Assembly (NCBI RefSeq): GCF_002163675.1
Contig: NZ_CP019334.1
Span: forward strand, 1,746,001-1,810,000
Length of the DNA stretch: 64,000 nt
Reading direction: 5' to 3'
DNA from: Polaribacter sp. SA4-12
GTDB lineage: Bacteria; Bacteroidota; Bacteroidia; Flavobacteriales; Flavobacteriaceae
Part shown: positions 30,561-39,869 of the stretch, piece by piece
How the letters are laid out: the number at the start of each line of letters is the position of its first letter
How positions within the stretch are numbered: the stretch's first letter is position 1
Made by a program: the position numbers and the translations under genes
The notes under the pieces: model-generated
The model's input: only the letters and a program-made list of their open reading frames with translations
What the model was told of the DNA's origin: nothing
The model's database searches: none

Positions 30561-31301
30561 TTAGGTTAAAAGCATTTGAGTTAAAAAATAATTTGCAATT
30601 ACAATTAAAATCGTAGTCCAAACAACTGCTTGTGTACTTGCTTTACCAACTGCAATTGACCCTCCTTTGACATAATAACCATGATAAGAAGGTACAGTAG
30701 CTATTAAAAACGCAAAAATTAAAGTTTTAATAATTGCATAAGAAAGCAAAAACGGGTCAAAATCTGTCTGAATTCCTTCTATATAATCTGTACCAGAAAA
30801 AAGACCGGATAACACTCCAGTAACCCATCCTCCTAAAATCCCCAAAAACATACCTAATGATATTAAAAAAGGATAAAAGAAAACCGTTGCTAACACTTTT
30901 GGTAACACCAAATGATTTAGCGCATTTATACCCATTACTTCTAAAGCATCAATCTGTTCTGTAACACGCATTGTACCTATACTAGACGCTATATAAGATC
31001 CAACTTTACCTGCTAAAATAATTGAACAAAAAGTGGGCGCAAACTCTAAAATTATAGAACGCTTTGCTGCAAAACCAATTAATGATTTCGGTATAAAAGG
31101 ATTATTTAAGTTTAATGCTGTTTGTAGTGCTATTACGCCTCCTATAAAGAAAGAAATAAACATAATAATCCCTAAAGATTTTAAGCCTAAATCTTCAATT
31201 TCTTTAAGTAAAGCTTCATAAAAAACCTTTGTACGTTGTGGTTTTTTAAAAACACGCCCTAACATCATAAAATATTTACCAGTATGTTCTAGGTAATTCA
31301 T
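30561..31301 (-). CDS. MlaE-type ABC transporter permease
   Basis: A 246-residue permease of the MlaE family with about five membrane helices. Family landmarks are FFIGGVIALQTA, ILEFAPTFCSIILAGKVGSYIASSIGTM (split over an interfacial loop) and VTEQIDALEVMGINAL. It is the first gene of a two-gene operon with the ATPase that follows after three bases. The transport direction is not determined by the sequence. Confidence 0.92.
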   Translation of the reverse strand: MNYLEHTGKYFMMLGRVFKKPQRTKVFYEALLKEIEDLGLKSLGIIMFISFFIGGVIALQTALNLNNPFIPKSLIGFAAKRSIILEFAPTFCSIILAGKVGSYIASSIGTMRVTEQIDALEVMGINALNHLVLPKVLATVFFYPFLISLGMFLGILGGWVTGVLSGLFSGTDYIEGIQTDFDPFLLSYAIIKTLIFAFLIATVPSYHGYYVKGGSIAVGKASTQAVVWTTILIVIANYFLTQMLLT

Positions 31302-31409
31302 TCATTTAAAATTTATGCTAAAGTATTAAAATATCATTAATAGAAAGTTAAATTCACCATATCAAAATAAAAAATAATTACTTTTGATTCATAATTTAAT
31401 TATCTATTC

Positions 31410-33053
31410 ATGAAATTCAAATTTCTTTTCAGTTTTGTATGCTTATTTATATTTTTAGGAAGCTCTAAACAAGCAGCGCAACAACCAAAAAAATCAAAAT
31501 TAGTTATCGGTATTGTTATTGACCAAATGAGATATGATTATCTAACAAGATATGCTGATAGATATGGAAAAGATGGATTTAATAGGATATTAAAGAATGG
31601 ATTTTCTTTAGAAAATGCTCATTATAACTATATACCAACTTACACAGCTGTTGGGCATACATCAATTTTTACAGGAACAACACCAAGTGAACATGGAATT
31701 ATTTCTAATAATTGGTATGATAAATTTTTAAAGAAATCTATTTATTGTGTTGATGACGATACTTATAAAACTGTAGGAAACAATGGAACTTATGGTCAGA
31801 AATCTCCAAAAAGACTTTTTACATCAACAATAACAGATCAATTACATTTAGCGCAAAATATGCGTGGAAAAACAATTGGGGTTTCTATAAAAGATCGTTC
31901 AGCAATTCTACCTGCAGGTCATACTGCAAATGCAGCGTATTGGTATGATGGTGATAATTATAACACATGGGTTACAAGTACTTATTACATGAATGAATTA
32001 CCAAAATGGGTAAAAGATTTTAATGCTGATAATAAAGCTGATGAATATCTAAATAAACCTTGGGAAACACTTTATGATATTAAAAGCTATACCAATAGTA
32101 GAAATGACAATAATGCTTTTGAAGGAAAATTAGTAGGACAAAAAGCGCCAACTTTTCCAAAAAACTTAAAAGTTTTACGATCAAAAAATGGAAATTATAA
32201 CTTAATAAAAACGGTTCCTGCGGGTAATACATTTACTGCCGATTTTGCTAAAGCAGCAATTATAGGTGAAAACTTAGGTAAAAGTGAATACACAGATTTT
32301 TTAACATTAAGTTTTTCTTCAACAGATTATATTGGCCATAAATATGGAGTTTCTGCTATTGAAACAGAAGATACATATCTACGTTTAGATAAAGACTTAG
32401 CAGATTTCTTTCAATTTTTAGACAAACAAGTTGGTAAAGGTAACTACACTTTGTTTTTAACTGCAGATCATGCAGCAGTTCACGCTCCTTCTTATTTACA
32501 ATCTTTAAAAATTCCTGCTCATTATTTAGATATTAAAGAGTTCAGTAAATTTGTTTTAAAAACAACTAAAAAATATTTTAACTCTGTTGATTTGATTGAA
32601 AATGTTTCTAATTATCAAATATTTTTAAATAAAGAAAAAGTAGAGTCTTTAGGTTTAGATGTAAATACAGTCGCTCAAAAATTGGCGGATGAAGTTGTTA
32701 ATTATCATGAAATTTACAAAGCAGTTACAGCAAGAACATTACAAACTACACATTTTACAACAGGAATTTTAAATTCACTTCAAAATGGATACAATCAAAA
32801 ATTATCTGGAGATGTTTTAATGATTCCTAATCCTGCAACTTTAATAAGAGGAAGAACAGGAACAAGTCATGGTTCTGGCTATTCTTATGACACACATGTA
32901 CCTGTTATTTTCTATGGAAATGGAATAAACCAAGGCTCAACTTCAAAAAGATATAACATTACAGATATTGCGCCAACAATTGCTAACTTTTTAAATATTG
33001 AAGCGCCAAACGGAACAAATGGAGTTGTTATTTATGAAGTTTTAAAAAAGTAA
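31410..33053 (+). CDS. PafA-like alkaline phosphatase
   Basis: A 547-residue periplasmic phosphatase of the alkaline phosphatase superfamily. A signal peptide is present at 1-~24. The key residues line up almost exactly with those described for flavobacterial PafA: metal ligand Asp38 (VIDQMR), nucleophile Thr79 (IPTYTAVGH), Asn100 (ISNNW) and the pair Lys161-x-Arg163 (SIKDRS). Zinc ligands appear in STDYIGHKYG, LTADHAA and GTSHGS. The Thr nucleophile with Lys and Arg marks the monoesterase (PafA) branch rather than diesterases. It would release phosphate from many organic esters. No Pho-type box was recognised upstream. Confidence 0.92.
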   Translation: MKFKFLFSFVCLFIFLGSSKQAAQQPKKSKLVIGIVIDQMRYDYLTRYADRYGKDGFNRILKNGFSLENAHYNYIPTYTAVGHTSIFTGTTPSEHGIISNNWYDKFLKKSIYCVDDDTYKTVGNNGTYGQKSPKRLFTSTITDQLHLAQNMRGKTIGVSIKDRSAILPAGHTANAAYWYDGDNYNTWVTSTYYMNELPKWVKDFNADNKADEYLNKPWETLYDIKSYTNSRNDNNAFEGKLVGQKAPTFPKNLKVLRSKNGNYNLIKTVPAGNTFTADFAKAAIIGENLGKSEYTDFLTLSFSSTDYIGHKYGVSAIETEDTYLRLDKDLADFFQFLDKQVGKGNYTLFLTADHAAVHAPSYLQSLKIPAHYLDIKEFSKFVLKTTKKYFNSVDLIENVSNYQIFLNKEKVESLGLDVNTVAQKLADEVVNYHEIYKAVTARTLQTTHFTTGILNSLQNGYNQKLSGDVLMIPNPATLIRGRTGTSHGSGYSYDTHVPVIFYGNGINQGSTSKRYNITDIAPTIANFLNIEAPNGTNGVVIYEVLKK

Positions 33054-33728
33054 TTATACTTTAAAATTAGAATTATTTTGATGTTTATTTATCGCTTTTC
33101 TAGAAAGAAAAATCCCGATAATTAAAGAGACAATTGCTCCAACCCACATTCCTGGAATAAAATTTATGAATAAAAAAAAGTCATAAGCTCCATGAAAAAG
33201 TGTTGCAAAAAATAATCCCATTAAATTTAAAACAATTCTATTTTTAGAAAACTTTGCTTTTCCCATAAAATAGCCCATTAATATTGCAAAAGTTGCATGA
33301 GCAGGTACTGCTGTAAAAGCTCTTATAACTCCCGTTGAAACTCCGTGTTGAAAAACATACAAAACGTTTTCTAAAGCAGCAAAACCCATAGACACCATAA
33401 CAGCATAAACGATTCCATCAAAAGGCTCATTATATTCATTACTTCTTTGAGAATAATATCTTACAATTACATATTTAGAAAATTCTTCAACAAGAGCAAC
33501 AGCTAAAAATGCATTTAAAAACTGTTGAAAAACATTTGTACCACCAATTAATGGTATTAATATACTAACAAGCCCACCAAGAAATACAGTTATTAGAATA
33601 CTTACTGTTGCACCTAAAAGAACATTTTTAAACAGAAAAGGTATTGGTTCTTTTTCGAACTTATCTTTAAAATAGATGTAAAGTATAACAATAATTGCAG
33701 GTGCTATTGCTAGAAGAAGTAAATCCAT
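33054..33728 (-). CDS. PrsW-family intramembrane metalloprotease
   Basis: A 224-residue integral membrane protein with seven or eight helices. The family motifs are seen: EEFSKY with two adjacent glutamates (VALVEEFSKYVIVR), FDGIVYAVMVSMGFAALEN in part, the histidine of VPAHATFAILMGY and the later histidine of LFHGAYDFFLF. PrsW proteases cleave membrane anti-sigma factors in Gram-positives; the target here is not known. It ends on a stop one base after the convergent phosphatase gene and follows the CtlX-like gene by four bases. Confidence 0.88.
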   Translation of the reverse strand: MDLLLLAIAPAIIVILYIYFKDKFEKEPIPFLFKNVLLGATVSILITVFLGGLVSILIPLIGGTNVFQQFLNAFLAVALVEEFSKYVIVRYYSQRSNEYNEPFDGIVYAVMVSMGFAALENVLYVFQHGVSTGVIRAFTAVPAHATFAILMGYFMGKAKFSKNRIVLNLMGLFFATLFHGAYDFFLFINFIPGMWVGAIVSLIIGIFLSRKAINKHQNNSNFKV

Positions 33729-33732
33729 TCTT

Positions 33733-34668
33733 CTATTTTTTCGGCAAGAAAACTTCAGCCATCATACAACGTGCGCTTCCACCTCCACAAGCTTCAATAG
33801 TTTCTAAAGAACTAGAAATAATTTTACAATGATTATTTATTTGTGCCTTTTGAGAATGTGTTAAACTATCAAAAGCAGCTTGACTCATTATTAAAAAACG
33901 CTCATTATCTTTACCATGAACTTGCAACATATTTCCTGCAAAGTTAGATGCTTGTTCTTCTGTAATATCTATTACCTTTTTTCCATCTTCTTTTAAATGT
34001 TTTAAAACATTTTTACGTTCCTTTTTATCATCAATAGAAGACAAACAAACAATAGCAAAAGTTTCTGCAACACACATCATAACATTGGTATGATAAATAG
34101 CTTCTCTTTCACCACCTACTGTTTGATTCGCTGTAAAAACAATTGGTGTATATTCAAAATCTTCACAAAATTCTATAAACAATTCTTCATCTGCTCTAGG
34201 AGAAAGCGCACAATATGCTTTATTGTTCTCTCTATCTAAAATCATACTTCCTGTTCCTTCTAAAAAAACATCATCAAATTCTGCAGACGTATAGTCAACA
34301 ATATTTTCTATTAAAAAACCTTCTTTTTCTAACTGCTCTAAAACGTCTTCACGTCTTTCTAAACGTCTGTTTTCAGCAAACATTGGGTACAATGCAACAG
34401 TACCATCTTTATGAAAAGAAATCCAATTATTAGGAAAAATAGAATCTGGTGTATCAAATTTATCAGAATCAGAAACGACAATTACATTTATACCAGAACT
34501 ACGTAATTTATCAACAAAAACATCAAACTCATTCTGAGCTTTTGCATTAATTATTGAAGGAAGCAAATTATCAATTTCGTGTTGATAATAATTGTTAATA
34601 GCAGTTTGTTCATTCATCCTAAAATTGATTGGACGAATCATTAAAATTGTATTTGTAGTTTGATTCAT
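33733..34668 (-). CDS. CtlX-like amidinohydrolase (arginine deiminase-related)
   Basis: A 311-residue protein of the guanidino-group-modifying superfamily, close to the CtlX citrulline-utilisation hydrolase group. Signature segments are IRPINFRMNEQTAINN at the start, DSIFPNNWISFH, YHTNVMMCVAE with the catalytic His, and GGGSARCMMAEVF with the nucleophile Cys near the C-terminus. It would hydrolyse a guanidino or ureido group of arginine or citrulline-like compounds in the cytosol; the exact substrate is unknown. It is four bases upstream of the PrsW gene and divergent from the dipeptidase gene. Confidence 0.88.
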   Translation of the reverse strand: MNQTTNTILMIRPINFRMNEQTAINNYYQHEIDNLLPSIINAKAQNEFDVFVDKLRSSGINVIVVSDSDKFDTPDSIFPNNWISFHKDGTVALYPMFAENRRLERREDVLEQLEKEGFLIENIVDYTSAEFDDVFLEGTGSMILDRENNKAYCALSPRADEELFIEFCEDFEYTPIVFTANQTVGGEREAIYHTNVMMCVAETFAIVCLSSIDDKKERKNVLKHLKEDGKKVIDITEEQASNFAGNMLQVHGKDNERFLIMSQAAFDSLTHSQKAQINNHCKIISSSLETIEACGGGSARCMMAEVFLPKK

Positions 34669-34791
34669 TTAGTTCATTATTTGTGGCAAAATTAGACTTT
34701 TTTTTAAATAGCATGAAATTCTATAACTTTATTTTTCTATTAATAAATCATTCATAAAAATCACCTATTATCTTTTGCTTATTTTTACTAT

Positions 34792-35460
34792 ATGAAAAAA
34801 ACTATTTTATTTTTCACATTCGTTATTTCTATAGTCTCCTTTGGGCAAAATCTTCCTAAAGGATTTGTTTATTTATCTGATATTGATAAAACGATACAAT
34901 CTGAACTACGTTATTTTAGTGGCAATAATTTTATAGGTAAAAAAATTGAAGGTTATAATGACAACTGTGTTATTGTATCTAAAAAAACGGCTGAAGCTTT
35001 ACATAATGTGCAACAAATTCTGATAAAAAAAGGATTAAGTCTAAAAATATTTGACGCCTACAGACCTCAACAATCTGTTGACCATTTTGTACGTTGGGCA
35101 AAAGTTTTGGATGATACATTAATGAAAAAGGAATACTATCCTGATGTACCAAAATCTGAATTATTTAAACGAGGATATATTGCTTCAAAATCTGGGCATT
35201 CTAGAGGTAGCACAGTCGATTTAACAATCGTACATATAAAAACAGGTAAAGAATTGGACATGGGAAGTCCTTTTGATTTTTTCGGAAAAGAATCTCATCC
35301 TCTTTCTAAAAAAATAGGAATAGAACAGAAAAAGAATAGATTCCTTTTAAGGAAAGTTATGATAGAAAATAATTTTAGACCTTATAAAAATGAATGGTGG
35401 CATTTTACACTTAGAAACGAACCTTTTCCAACTACTTACTTTAATTTTCCAATAGAATAA
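34792..35460 (+). CDS. D-alanyl-D-alanine dipeptidase (VanX-like, M15D)
   Basis: A 222-residue zinc dipeptidase that splits D-Ala-D-Ala, probably in the periplasm as a signal peptide is present (MKKTILFFTFVISIVSFGQ). Zinc ligands and base follow the VanX pattern: SGHSRGSTVDLT (His and Asp) and EWWHFTL (Glu and His). An Arg in DAYRPQQSV is the substrate-binding residue. In non-resistant bacteria such enzymes recycle wall dipeptide rather than confer glycopeptide resistance; no vanHA genes are near. Confidence 0.92.
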   Translation: MKKTILFFTFVISIVSFGQNLPKGFVYLSDIDKTIQSELRYFSGNNFIGKKIEGYNDNCVIVSKKTAEALHNVQQILIKKGLSLKIFDAYRPQQSVDHFVRWAKVLDDTLMKKEYYPDVPKSELFKRGYIASKSGHSRGSTVDLTIVHIKTGKELDMGSPFDFFGKESHPLSKKIGIEQKKNRFLLRKVMIENNFRPYKNEWWHFTLRNEPFPTTYFNFPIE

Positions 35461-35543
35461 GTGCGTTTTTAACATAATAGAAACAATTTCATTAAAAATC
35501 GGCATTATATTTGTATCCTTATTGCTCGAAAGTATTATACAAT

Positions 35544-36215
35544 ATGAAATCAAAAATTAAACTTCTTTTCTTATCCATCTCTCTTTTATCAGTTAATCAA
35601 TTATGTGCACAACTAGATAATAATTCTGGAACAAAAGAAAAAGGAAAAACTAAAGCAATCATTTTAAACAGTTCTAGGGAAGTAGAAAAACCAAGTTCTT
35701 TAGAGTTAAAAGATAATAATGGTTTTAAAAATGCTTATAAGAAAGAGAATGAAAAATTAAAGAAGCAACAAACTGATAACGAAATTAATAACAAAGGCAT
35801 CTTAACAAAAGCCAAGTTAAGTGAAGAACGATTTTTAAAAGCATTCAAAAAAATAAGCGGACGATATGTTTACCCAAAAATTGATCAGGATTTAGGAAGC
35901 TTTAGAACAAGCTCAAAAAGTGTAAACATAATATGTAGAGATTTCCAATATCCAGATGGAGATAGAGTTACAATTCTAATAAACGATATACCTGTTATTT
36001 TGAACATAACTTTAAGACAGAGTTATCAAAAATTTAATATTCCTTTAGAAATAGGCATAAATAAAATTGCTTTTAAAGCTCTAAATCAAGGTTCATCTGG
36101 ACCTAATACTGCTGCTTTTAAAGTGTATAATGATGCAGGAATGTTACTTTCTTCAAATGAATGGAATTTAGCAACTGGAGCTAAAGCCACGATAGTTATA
36201 GCAAAGGACAAATAA
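35544..36215 (+). CDS. Exported hypothetical protein with a beta-sandwich end
   Basis: A 223-residue secreted protein without known family. The ATG at 35544 begins a clean signal peptide (MKSKIKLLFLSISLLSVNQ, then LCAQ); the 11-codon extension upstream would spoil it. Residues ~25-110 are charged and low complexity, while the end (~115-223) is strand-rich and repeats the pattern of a small adhesin or carbohydrate-binding sandwich (DGDRVTILINDIPVILNITL, NKIAFKALNQGSSGPNTAAF). It is 84 bases after the dipeptidase on the same strand. Conserved in flavobacteria as far as I can judge; function unknown. Confidence 0.68.
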   Translation: MKSKIKLLFLSISLLSVNQLCAQLDNNSGTKEKGKTKAIILNSSREVEKPSSLELKDNNGFKNAYKKENEKLKKQQTDNEINNKGILTKAKLSEERFLKAFKKISGRYVYPKIDQDLGSFRTSSKSVNIICRDFQYPDGDRVTILINDIPVILNITLRQSYQKFNIPLEIGINKIAFKALNQGSSGPNTAAFKVYNDAGMLLSSNEWNLATGAKATIVIAKDK

Positions 36216-36278
36216 TTACATCATAAAATTTTCTTTTAATTTAAACTAATCTTGTTTTTTTATTCTATCAAAAACAGT

Positions 36279-36286
36279 TATTTTTG
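36279..36286 (+). promoter_or_regulatory. Probable -7 box of the pdhA promoter
   Basis: TATTTTTG fits TAnnTTTG; a TTG lies 24 bases upstream (36252-36254), slightly far. Leader of ~55 bases. Confidence 0.4.
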
Positions 36287-36345
36287 CAGTTCGTATTATG
36301 TAATATAACAACTGCTTAAACGATTAAACAAACAATATCACTAAA

Positions 36346-37335
36346 ATGAAAAAAATCACCAAACAAACCTATTTAGACTGGTACAAAAACATGCTTTTCT
36401 GGCGTAAATTCGAAGACAAGTTAGCTTCTGTTTACATCCAACAAAAAGTTAGAGGTTTCTTACATTTATATAATGGACAAGAAGCAATTTTAGCTGGTGC
36501 ATTGCATGCAATGGACTTAACTAAAGACAAAATGATTACTGCTTATAGAAATCACGTACAACCAATTGGTATGGGAGAAGATCCTAAACGTGTTATGGCT
36601 GAATTATATGGAAAAGTTACTGGAACATCTAAAGGAATGGGTGGTTCTATGCATATTTTCTCTAAAGAATTCCGTTTTTATGGTGGTCACGGTATTGTTG
36701 GTGGACAGATCCCTTTAGGAGCTGGTCTTGCTTTTGGTGATAAATATAATAATACTGGCGGTGTTACATTAACATGTTTTGGAGATGGTGCTGCAAGACA
36801 AGGTTCTTTACACGAAGCTTTTAATTTAGCTATGTTATGGAAACTACCTGTAATTTTTATTTGTGAAAATAATGGTTATGCAATGGGTACTTCTGTAGAA
36901 AGAACAGCAAACCACACAGATATTTGGAAACTTGGTTTAGGTTACGAAATGCCTTGTGGACCTGTAGATGCCATGAACCCTATTAAGGTTGCTGAAGCTG
37001 TAGATGAAGCTCTAGAAAGAGCTAGACGTGGTGATGGACCAACTTTCTTAGAAATGAAAACATATAGATATAGAGGTCACTCAATGTCTGATGCACAACA
37101 CTACAGAACAAAAGACGAAGTAGAAGATTACAAGAAAGTTGACCCTATTACACAAATTTTAGATGTAATTAAGGAAAAAGAATATGCTACTGCAGACGAA
37201 ATAGCTGCTATAGATAAAGATGTGAAGGCTAGAGTAAAAGAATGTGAGAAATTTGCAGAAGATTCTCCATACCCAGAACCTGAACAAATGTATGATATGG
37301 TTTATGAACAAAAAGATTATCCTTTTATAAGTTAA
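36346..37335 (+). CDS. pdhA: Pyruvate dehydrogenase E1 alpha subunit
   Basis: Thiamine-diphosphate subunit that decarboxylates pyruvate and reductively acetylates the lipoyl arm of E2. The 329 residues include the ThDP/Mg motif from GDG (146-148) to NN (175-176) and the phosphorylation-loop region RYRGHSMSDAQHYR. Full length for the alpha chain of the alpha2beta2 form. The E2 gene follows after three bases. The E1 beta gene (pdhB) is not adjacent, which is common in Flavobacteria, and must be elsewhere. Confidence 0.96.
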   Translation: MKKITKQTYLDWYKNMLFWRKFEDKLASVYIQQKVRGFLHLYNGQEAILAGALHAMDLTKDKMITAYRNHVQPIGMGEDPKRVMAELYGKVTGTSKGMGGSMHIFSKEFRFYGGHGIVGGQIPLGAGLAFGDKYNNTGGVTLTCFGDGAARQGSLHEAFNLAMLWKLPVIFICENNGYAMGTSVERTANHTDIWKLGLGYEMPCGPVDAMNPIKVAEAVDEALERARRGDGPTFLEMKTYRYRGHSMSDAQHYRTKDEVEDYKKVDPITQILDVIKEKEYATADEIAAIDKDVKARVKECEKFAEDSPYPEPEQMYDMVYEQKDYPFIS

Positions 37336-37338
37336 GAT

Positions 37339-38928
37339 ATGGCTACAATAATAAATATGCCCCGATTAAGTGACACCATGGAAGAAGGTGTTGTGGCAAA
37401 ATGGTTAAAGAAAGTTGGAGATAAAATTGAAGAAGGTGATATTTTAGCTGAAATTGAAACAGACAAAGCAACTATGGAATTTGAGTCTTTCTATGAAGGA
37501 ACTCTATTATATGTTGGTCTTAAAGAAGGTGAAACTTCTCCTGTTGATGTTTTATTAGCCGTAATTGGTGAAGAAGGTGAAGATATTTCTGCAATTATAA
37601 ACGGAAGTTCAGAACCTGCAAAGGTTGAAGTTACAGAAGAAGTTAAGGAAGAAGCTCCTGCTGCAAGTACTACTATTACTATTCCTGAAGGAGTTGAAAT
37701 AATAGCAATGCCTCGTTTAAGTGACACGATGACTGATGGAACTGTGGCAACATGGTTAAAGAAAGTTGGAGACGTTGTTTCTGAAGGTGATATACTTGCT
37801 GAAATTGAAACAGATAAAGCAACAATGGAGTTTGAATGTTTCTATGAAGGAACAATTTTATACATTGGTGTACAAGAAGGAGAAACTGCTCCTGTAGACA
37901 GTTTGTTAACTATTATTGGCCCTGCTGGAACAGATGTTTCTGCTTTGGTTGCTAATGGTGGTGCTGTTACTACAACAGAAGAGCCTGCTGCCACTGCTGA
38001 AAAGACAACAACGAAACCTGCAGCAAAAACTGAAGAAGCAAAACCTGTTGCAACAACAAATAACACATCTAACGGACGTATTTTTGTTTCTCCATTAGCA
38101 AAGAAAATTGCTTCTGATAAAGGAATTAATTTAGCAGACGTAAAAGGTTCTGGTGAAAACGGAAGAATCATTAAAAAAGATGTTGAGAACTATACTCCTG
38201 CTTTACAAATAGTTGAAGTTGCTACTTCTACTCCAGCTGCTGGCGTAGAAAACTCAGAAGAAGTTAAAAACTCTCAAATGCGTAAAGCAATTGCGAAGTC
38301 TTTAGGTAATTCTAAATTCTCTGCTCCAGATTTCAGTTTAAATATTGAAGTTAACATGGACAATGCAATGGCTTCTAGAAAAACCATAAATGCAATTCCT
38401 GATGTTAAAGTATCATTTAATGATATGGTTGTTAAAGCATGTGCAATGGCATTGAAAAAACATCCTCAAGTTAACACATCTTGGACAGATGCAAACACTA
38501 TTTATCACAGCCATATTCACGTAGGTGTTGCTGTTGCTGTAGATGATGGTTTATTAGTACCAGTAATTAAGCACACAGACCAATTAAGTTTAACTCAAAT
38601 TGGTGCAGGTGTTAGAGATTTAGCCGGTAAAGCAAGAAACAAGAAAATAGCTCCTACAGATATGCAAGGAAGTACTTTTACTGTTTCTAACTTAGGTATG
38701 TTTGGTATCGAGAACTTTAACTCTATTATCAATCAACCTAACTCAGCAATTTTATCTGTTGGTGCAATTGTAGAAAAACCGGTTGTAAAAGACGGACAAA
38801 TAGTTGTTGGTAATACGATGCAATTGACATTAACTTGCGATCACAGAACTGTAGATGGTGCTGTTGGTGCTCAATTCTTACAAACATTAAAAACGTTTAT
38901 TGAAAACCCTGTTACAATGTTAGCTTAG
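37339..38928 (+). CDS. pdhC: Pyruvate dehydrogenase E2, dihydrolipoamide acetyltransferase
   Basis: Core of the pyruvate dehydrogenase complex. The 529 residues hold two lipoyl domains with lipoylated Lys43 and Lys160 (both in ETDKATMEFE), an Ala/Thr/Lys-rich linker, a peripheral-subunit-binding domain at ~246-285 (FVSPLAKKIASDKGI) and the acetyltransferase domain ending with the catalytic DHRTVDGAVGAQF. The two lipoyl domains are close to identical, a sign of recent internal duplication or gene conversion. It is co-transcribed with pdhA and ends at a strong terminator. Confidence 0.96.
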   Translation: MATIINMPRLSDTMEEGVVAKWLKKVGDKIEEGDILAEIETDKATMEFESFYEGTLLYVGLKEGETSPVDVLLAVIGEEGEDISAIINGSSEPAKVEVTEEVKEEAPAASTTITIPEGVEIIAMPRLSDTMTDGTVATWLKKVGDVVSEGDILAEIETDKATMEFECFYEGTILYIGVQEGETAPVDSLLTIIGPAGTDVSALVANGGAVTTTEEPAATAEKTTTKPAAKTEEAKPVATTNNTSNGRIFVSPLAKKIASDKGINLADVKGSGENGRIIKKDVENYTPALQIVEVATSTPAAGVENSEEVKNSQMRKAIAKSLGNSKFSAPDFSLNIEVNMDNAMASRKTINAIPDVKVSFNDMVVKACAMALKKHPQVNTSWTDANTIYHSHIHVGVAVAVDDGLLVPVIKHTDQLSLTQIGAGVRDLAGKARNKKIAPTDMQGSTFTVSNLGMFGIENFNSIINQPNSAILSVGAIVEKPVVKDGQIVVGNTMQLTLTCDHRTVDGAVGAQFLQTLKTFIENPVTMLA

Positions 38929-38950
38929 GTTTTTTAAAACTATATTTCAT

Positions 38951-38980
38951 AAAAAAGCTCGCAAATTTGCGAGCTTTTTT
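38951..38980 (+). terminator. Terminator of pdhA-pdhC
   Basis: AAAAAAGCTCGC, AAATTT, GCGAGCTTTTTT. The next gene begins only 16 bases after it. Confidence 0.85.
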
Positions 38981-38996
38981 TATATATTTATTTTTG

Positions 38997-39683
38997 ATGA
39001 AAGATTTAGAAGAAAAATTAAAAAATCCTGTTTGGCATTCATTAAATGAAACGCATAATAAGTTTCTAATAGAATATGATGGAGTTCAATTTTACAAACC
39101 AGACATTTGCATTTTTGGGGCTTTTTATGATGCTACAAAAACAACAAAAGCTTTAAATGAATACTCTAAAATAGCTGAGAGATTCTTTTTAGTATCAGAA
39201 GGTGGAATACCAATTACTGATGACAACAATGTTGTTTTAGAAAAAAAAATTAACGGTTGCCAATTAATATTGGATAAACAAATAGACACCGAAATAACTG
39301 AAGAAATTGTTTTATTAACTGAAGAGCATATCGATGAAGTTTACGATTTAATTTGGTTAGTAATGCCTGGGTTTTATCAAAAGGGAGGTTTTAACATGGG
39401 TAAATACTATGGAATCTTTAAAGATGATAAGTTAGTTGCTATAACTGGTCAAAGAATGCAAACTAATGATTTTATTGAAGTAAGTGGTGTTGTTACTCAT
39501 CCTAAGTATACAAGAAGAGGCTTTGCAAAACAATTGGTTGCCCACACAACAAATGAAATCATCAAAGAAAATAAATTCCCCATTTTACATACAAACAAAG
39601 GTAATTCGGCAATTCCTCTTTATGAGAAACTAGGATACAGGTTAACTAGAGATATGAATTGGTGGTTATTCCGCAGAAAATAA
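38997..39683 (+). CDS. GNAT-family N-acetyltransferase
   Basis: A 228-residue protein with a C-terminal acetyltransferase domain of the GNAT fold: motif A is seen as VVTHPKYTRRGFAKQLVAHTTNEI, followed by FPILHTNKGNSAIPLYEKLGY, typical of the FR47-like group. The start is the ATG at 38997; the frame that opens at 38967 lies in the terminator stem. The N-terminal ~100 residues are of unclear fold. Its acetyl acceptor is unknown. It is followed by a small basic protein gene after 21 bases. Confidence 0.85.
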   Translation: MKDLEEKLKNPVWHSLNETHNKFLIEYDGVQFYKPDICIFGAFYDATKTTKALNEYSKIAERFFLVSEGGIPITDDNNVVLEKKINGCQLILDKQIDTEITEEIVLLTEEHIDEVYDLIWLVMPGFYQKGGFNMGKYYGIFKDDKLVAITGQRMQTNDFIEVSGVVTHPKYTRRGFAKQLVAHTTNEIIKENKFPILHTNKGNSAIPLYEKLGYRLTRDMNWWLFRRK

Positions 39684-39704
39684 TTATTTAATACTTTTAT
39701 TAAA

Positions 39705-39869
39705 ATGCCAAAAAAAGGAAAAGCAAAAAATACCGTTAATAAAGCTAAACATACTAAATTGATGAATCGAAAAATCAATAAAGTAAAGTTAGAAAAACAA
39801 CTAAATAAAGAACGTTTAAAGGCTCTTATAAAGAAAGTAAACGAATCTAAATCTGAAGAAAAACAATGA
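39705..39869 (+). CDS. Small, very basic protein (54 residues)
   Basis: MPKKGKAKNTVNKAKHTKLM begins a 54-residue protein with about 20 Lys/Arg residues and one helix-forming stretch (KVKLEKQLNKERLKALIKKV). Its stop overlaps the ATG of the GDSL gene in ATGA, and it follows the acetyltransferase gene by 21 bases, so it is part of that transcript and coupled to the next gene. The composition suggests binding to nucleic acid or ribosome, which is inference. Short, but the overlap and steady reading frame make it credible. Confidence 0.6.
   Translation: MPKKGKAKNTVNKAKHTKLMNRKINKVKLEKQLNKERLKALIKKVNESKSEEKQ

Noticed and set aside
34792..35460. Vancomycin-resistance gene vanX
   Set aside because: The enzyme type matches, but there is no vanH or vanA partner; Gram-negative VanX-like enzymes recycle wall dipeptide.
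37491..38171. Minus-strand frames of 78 and 109 codons inside pdhC
   Set aside because: Opposite-strand shadows of the lipoyl domains; the two resemble each other only because the domains are duplicated.
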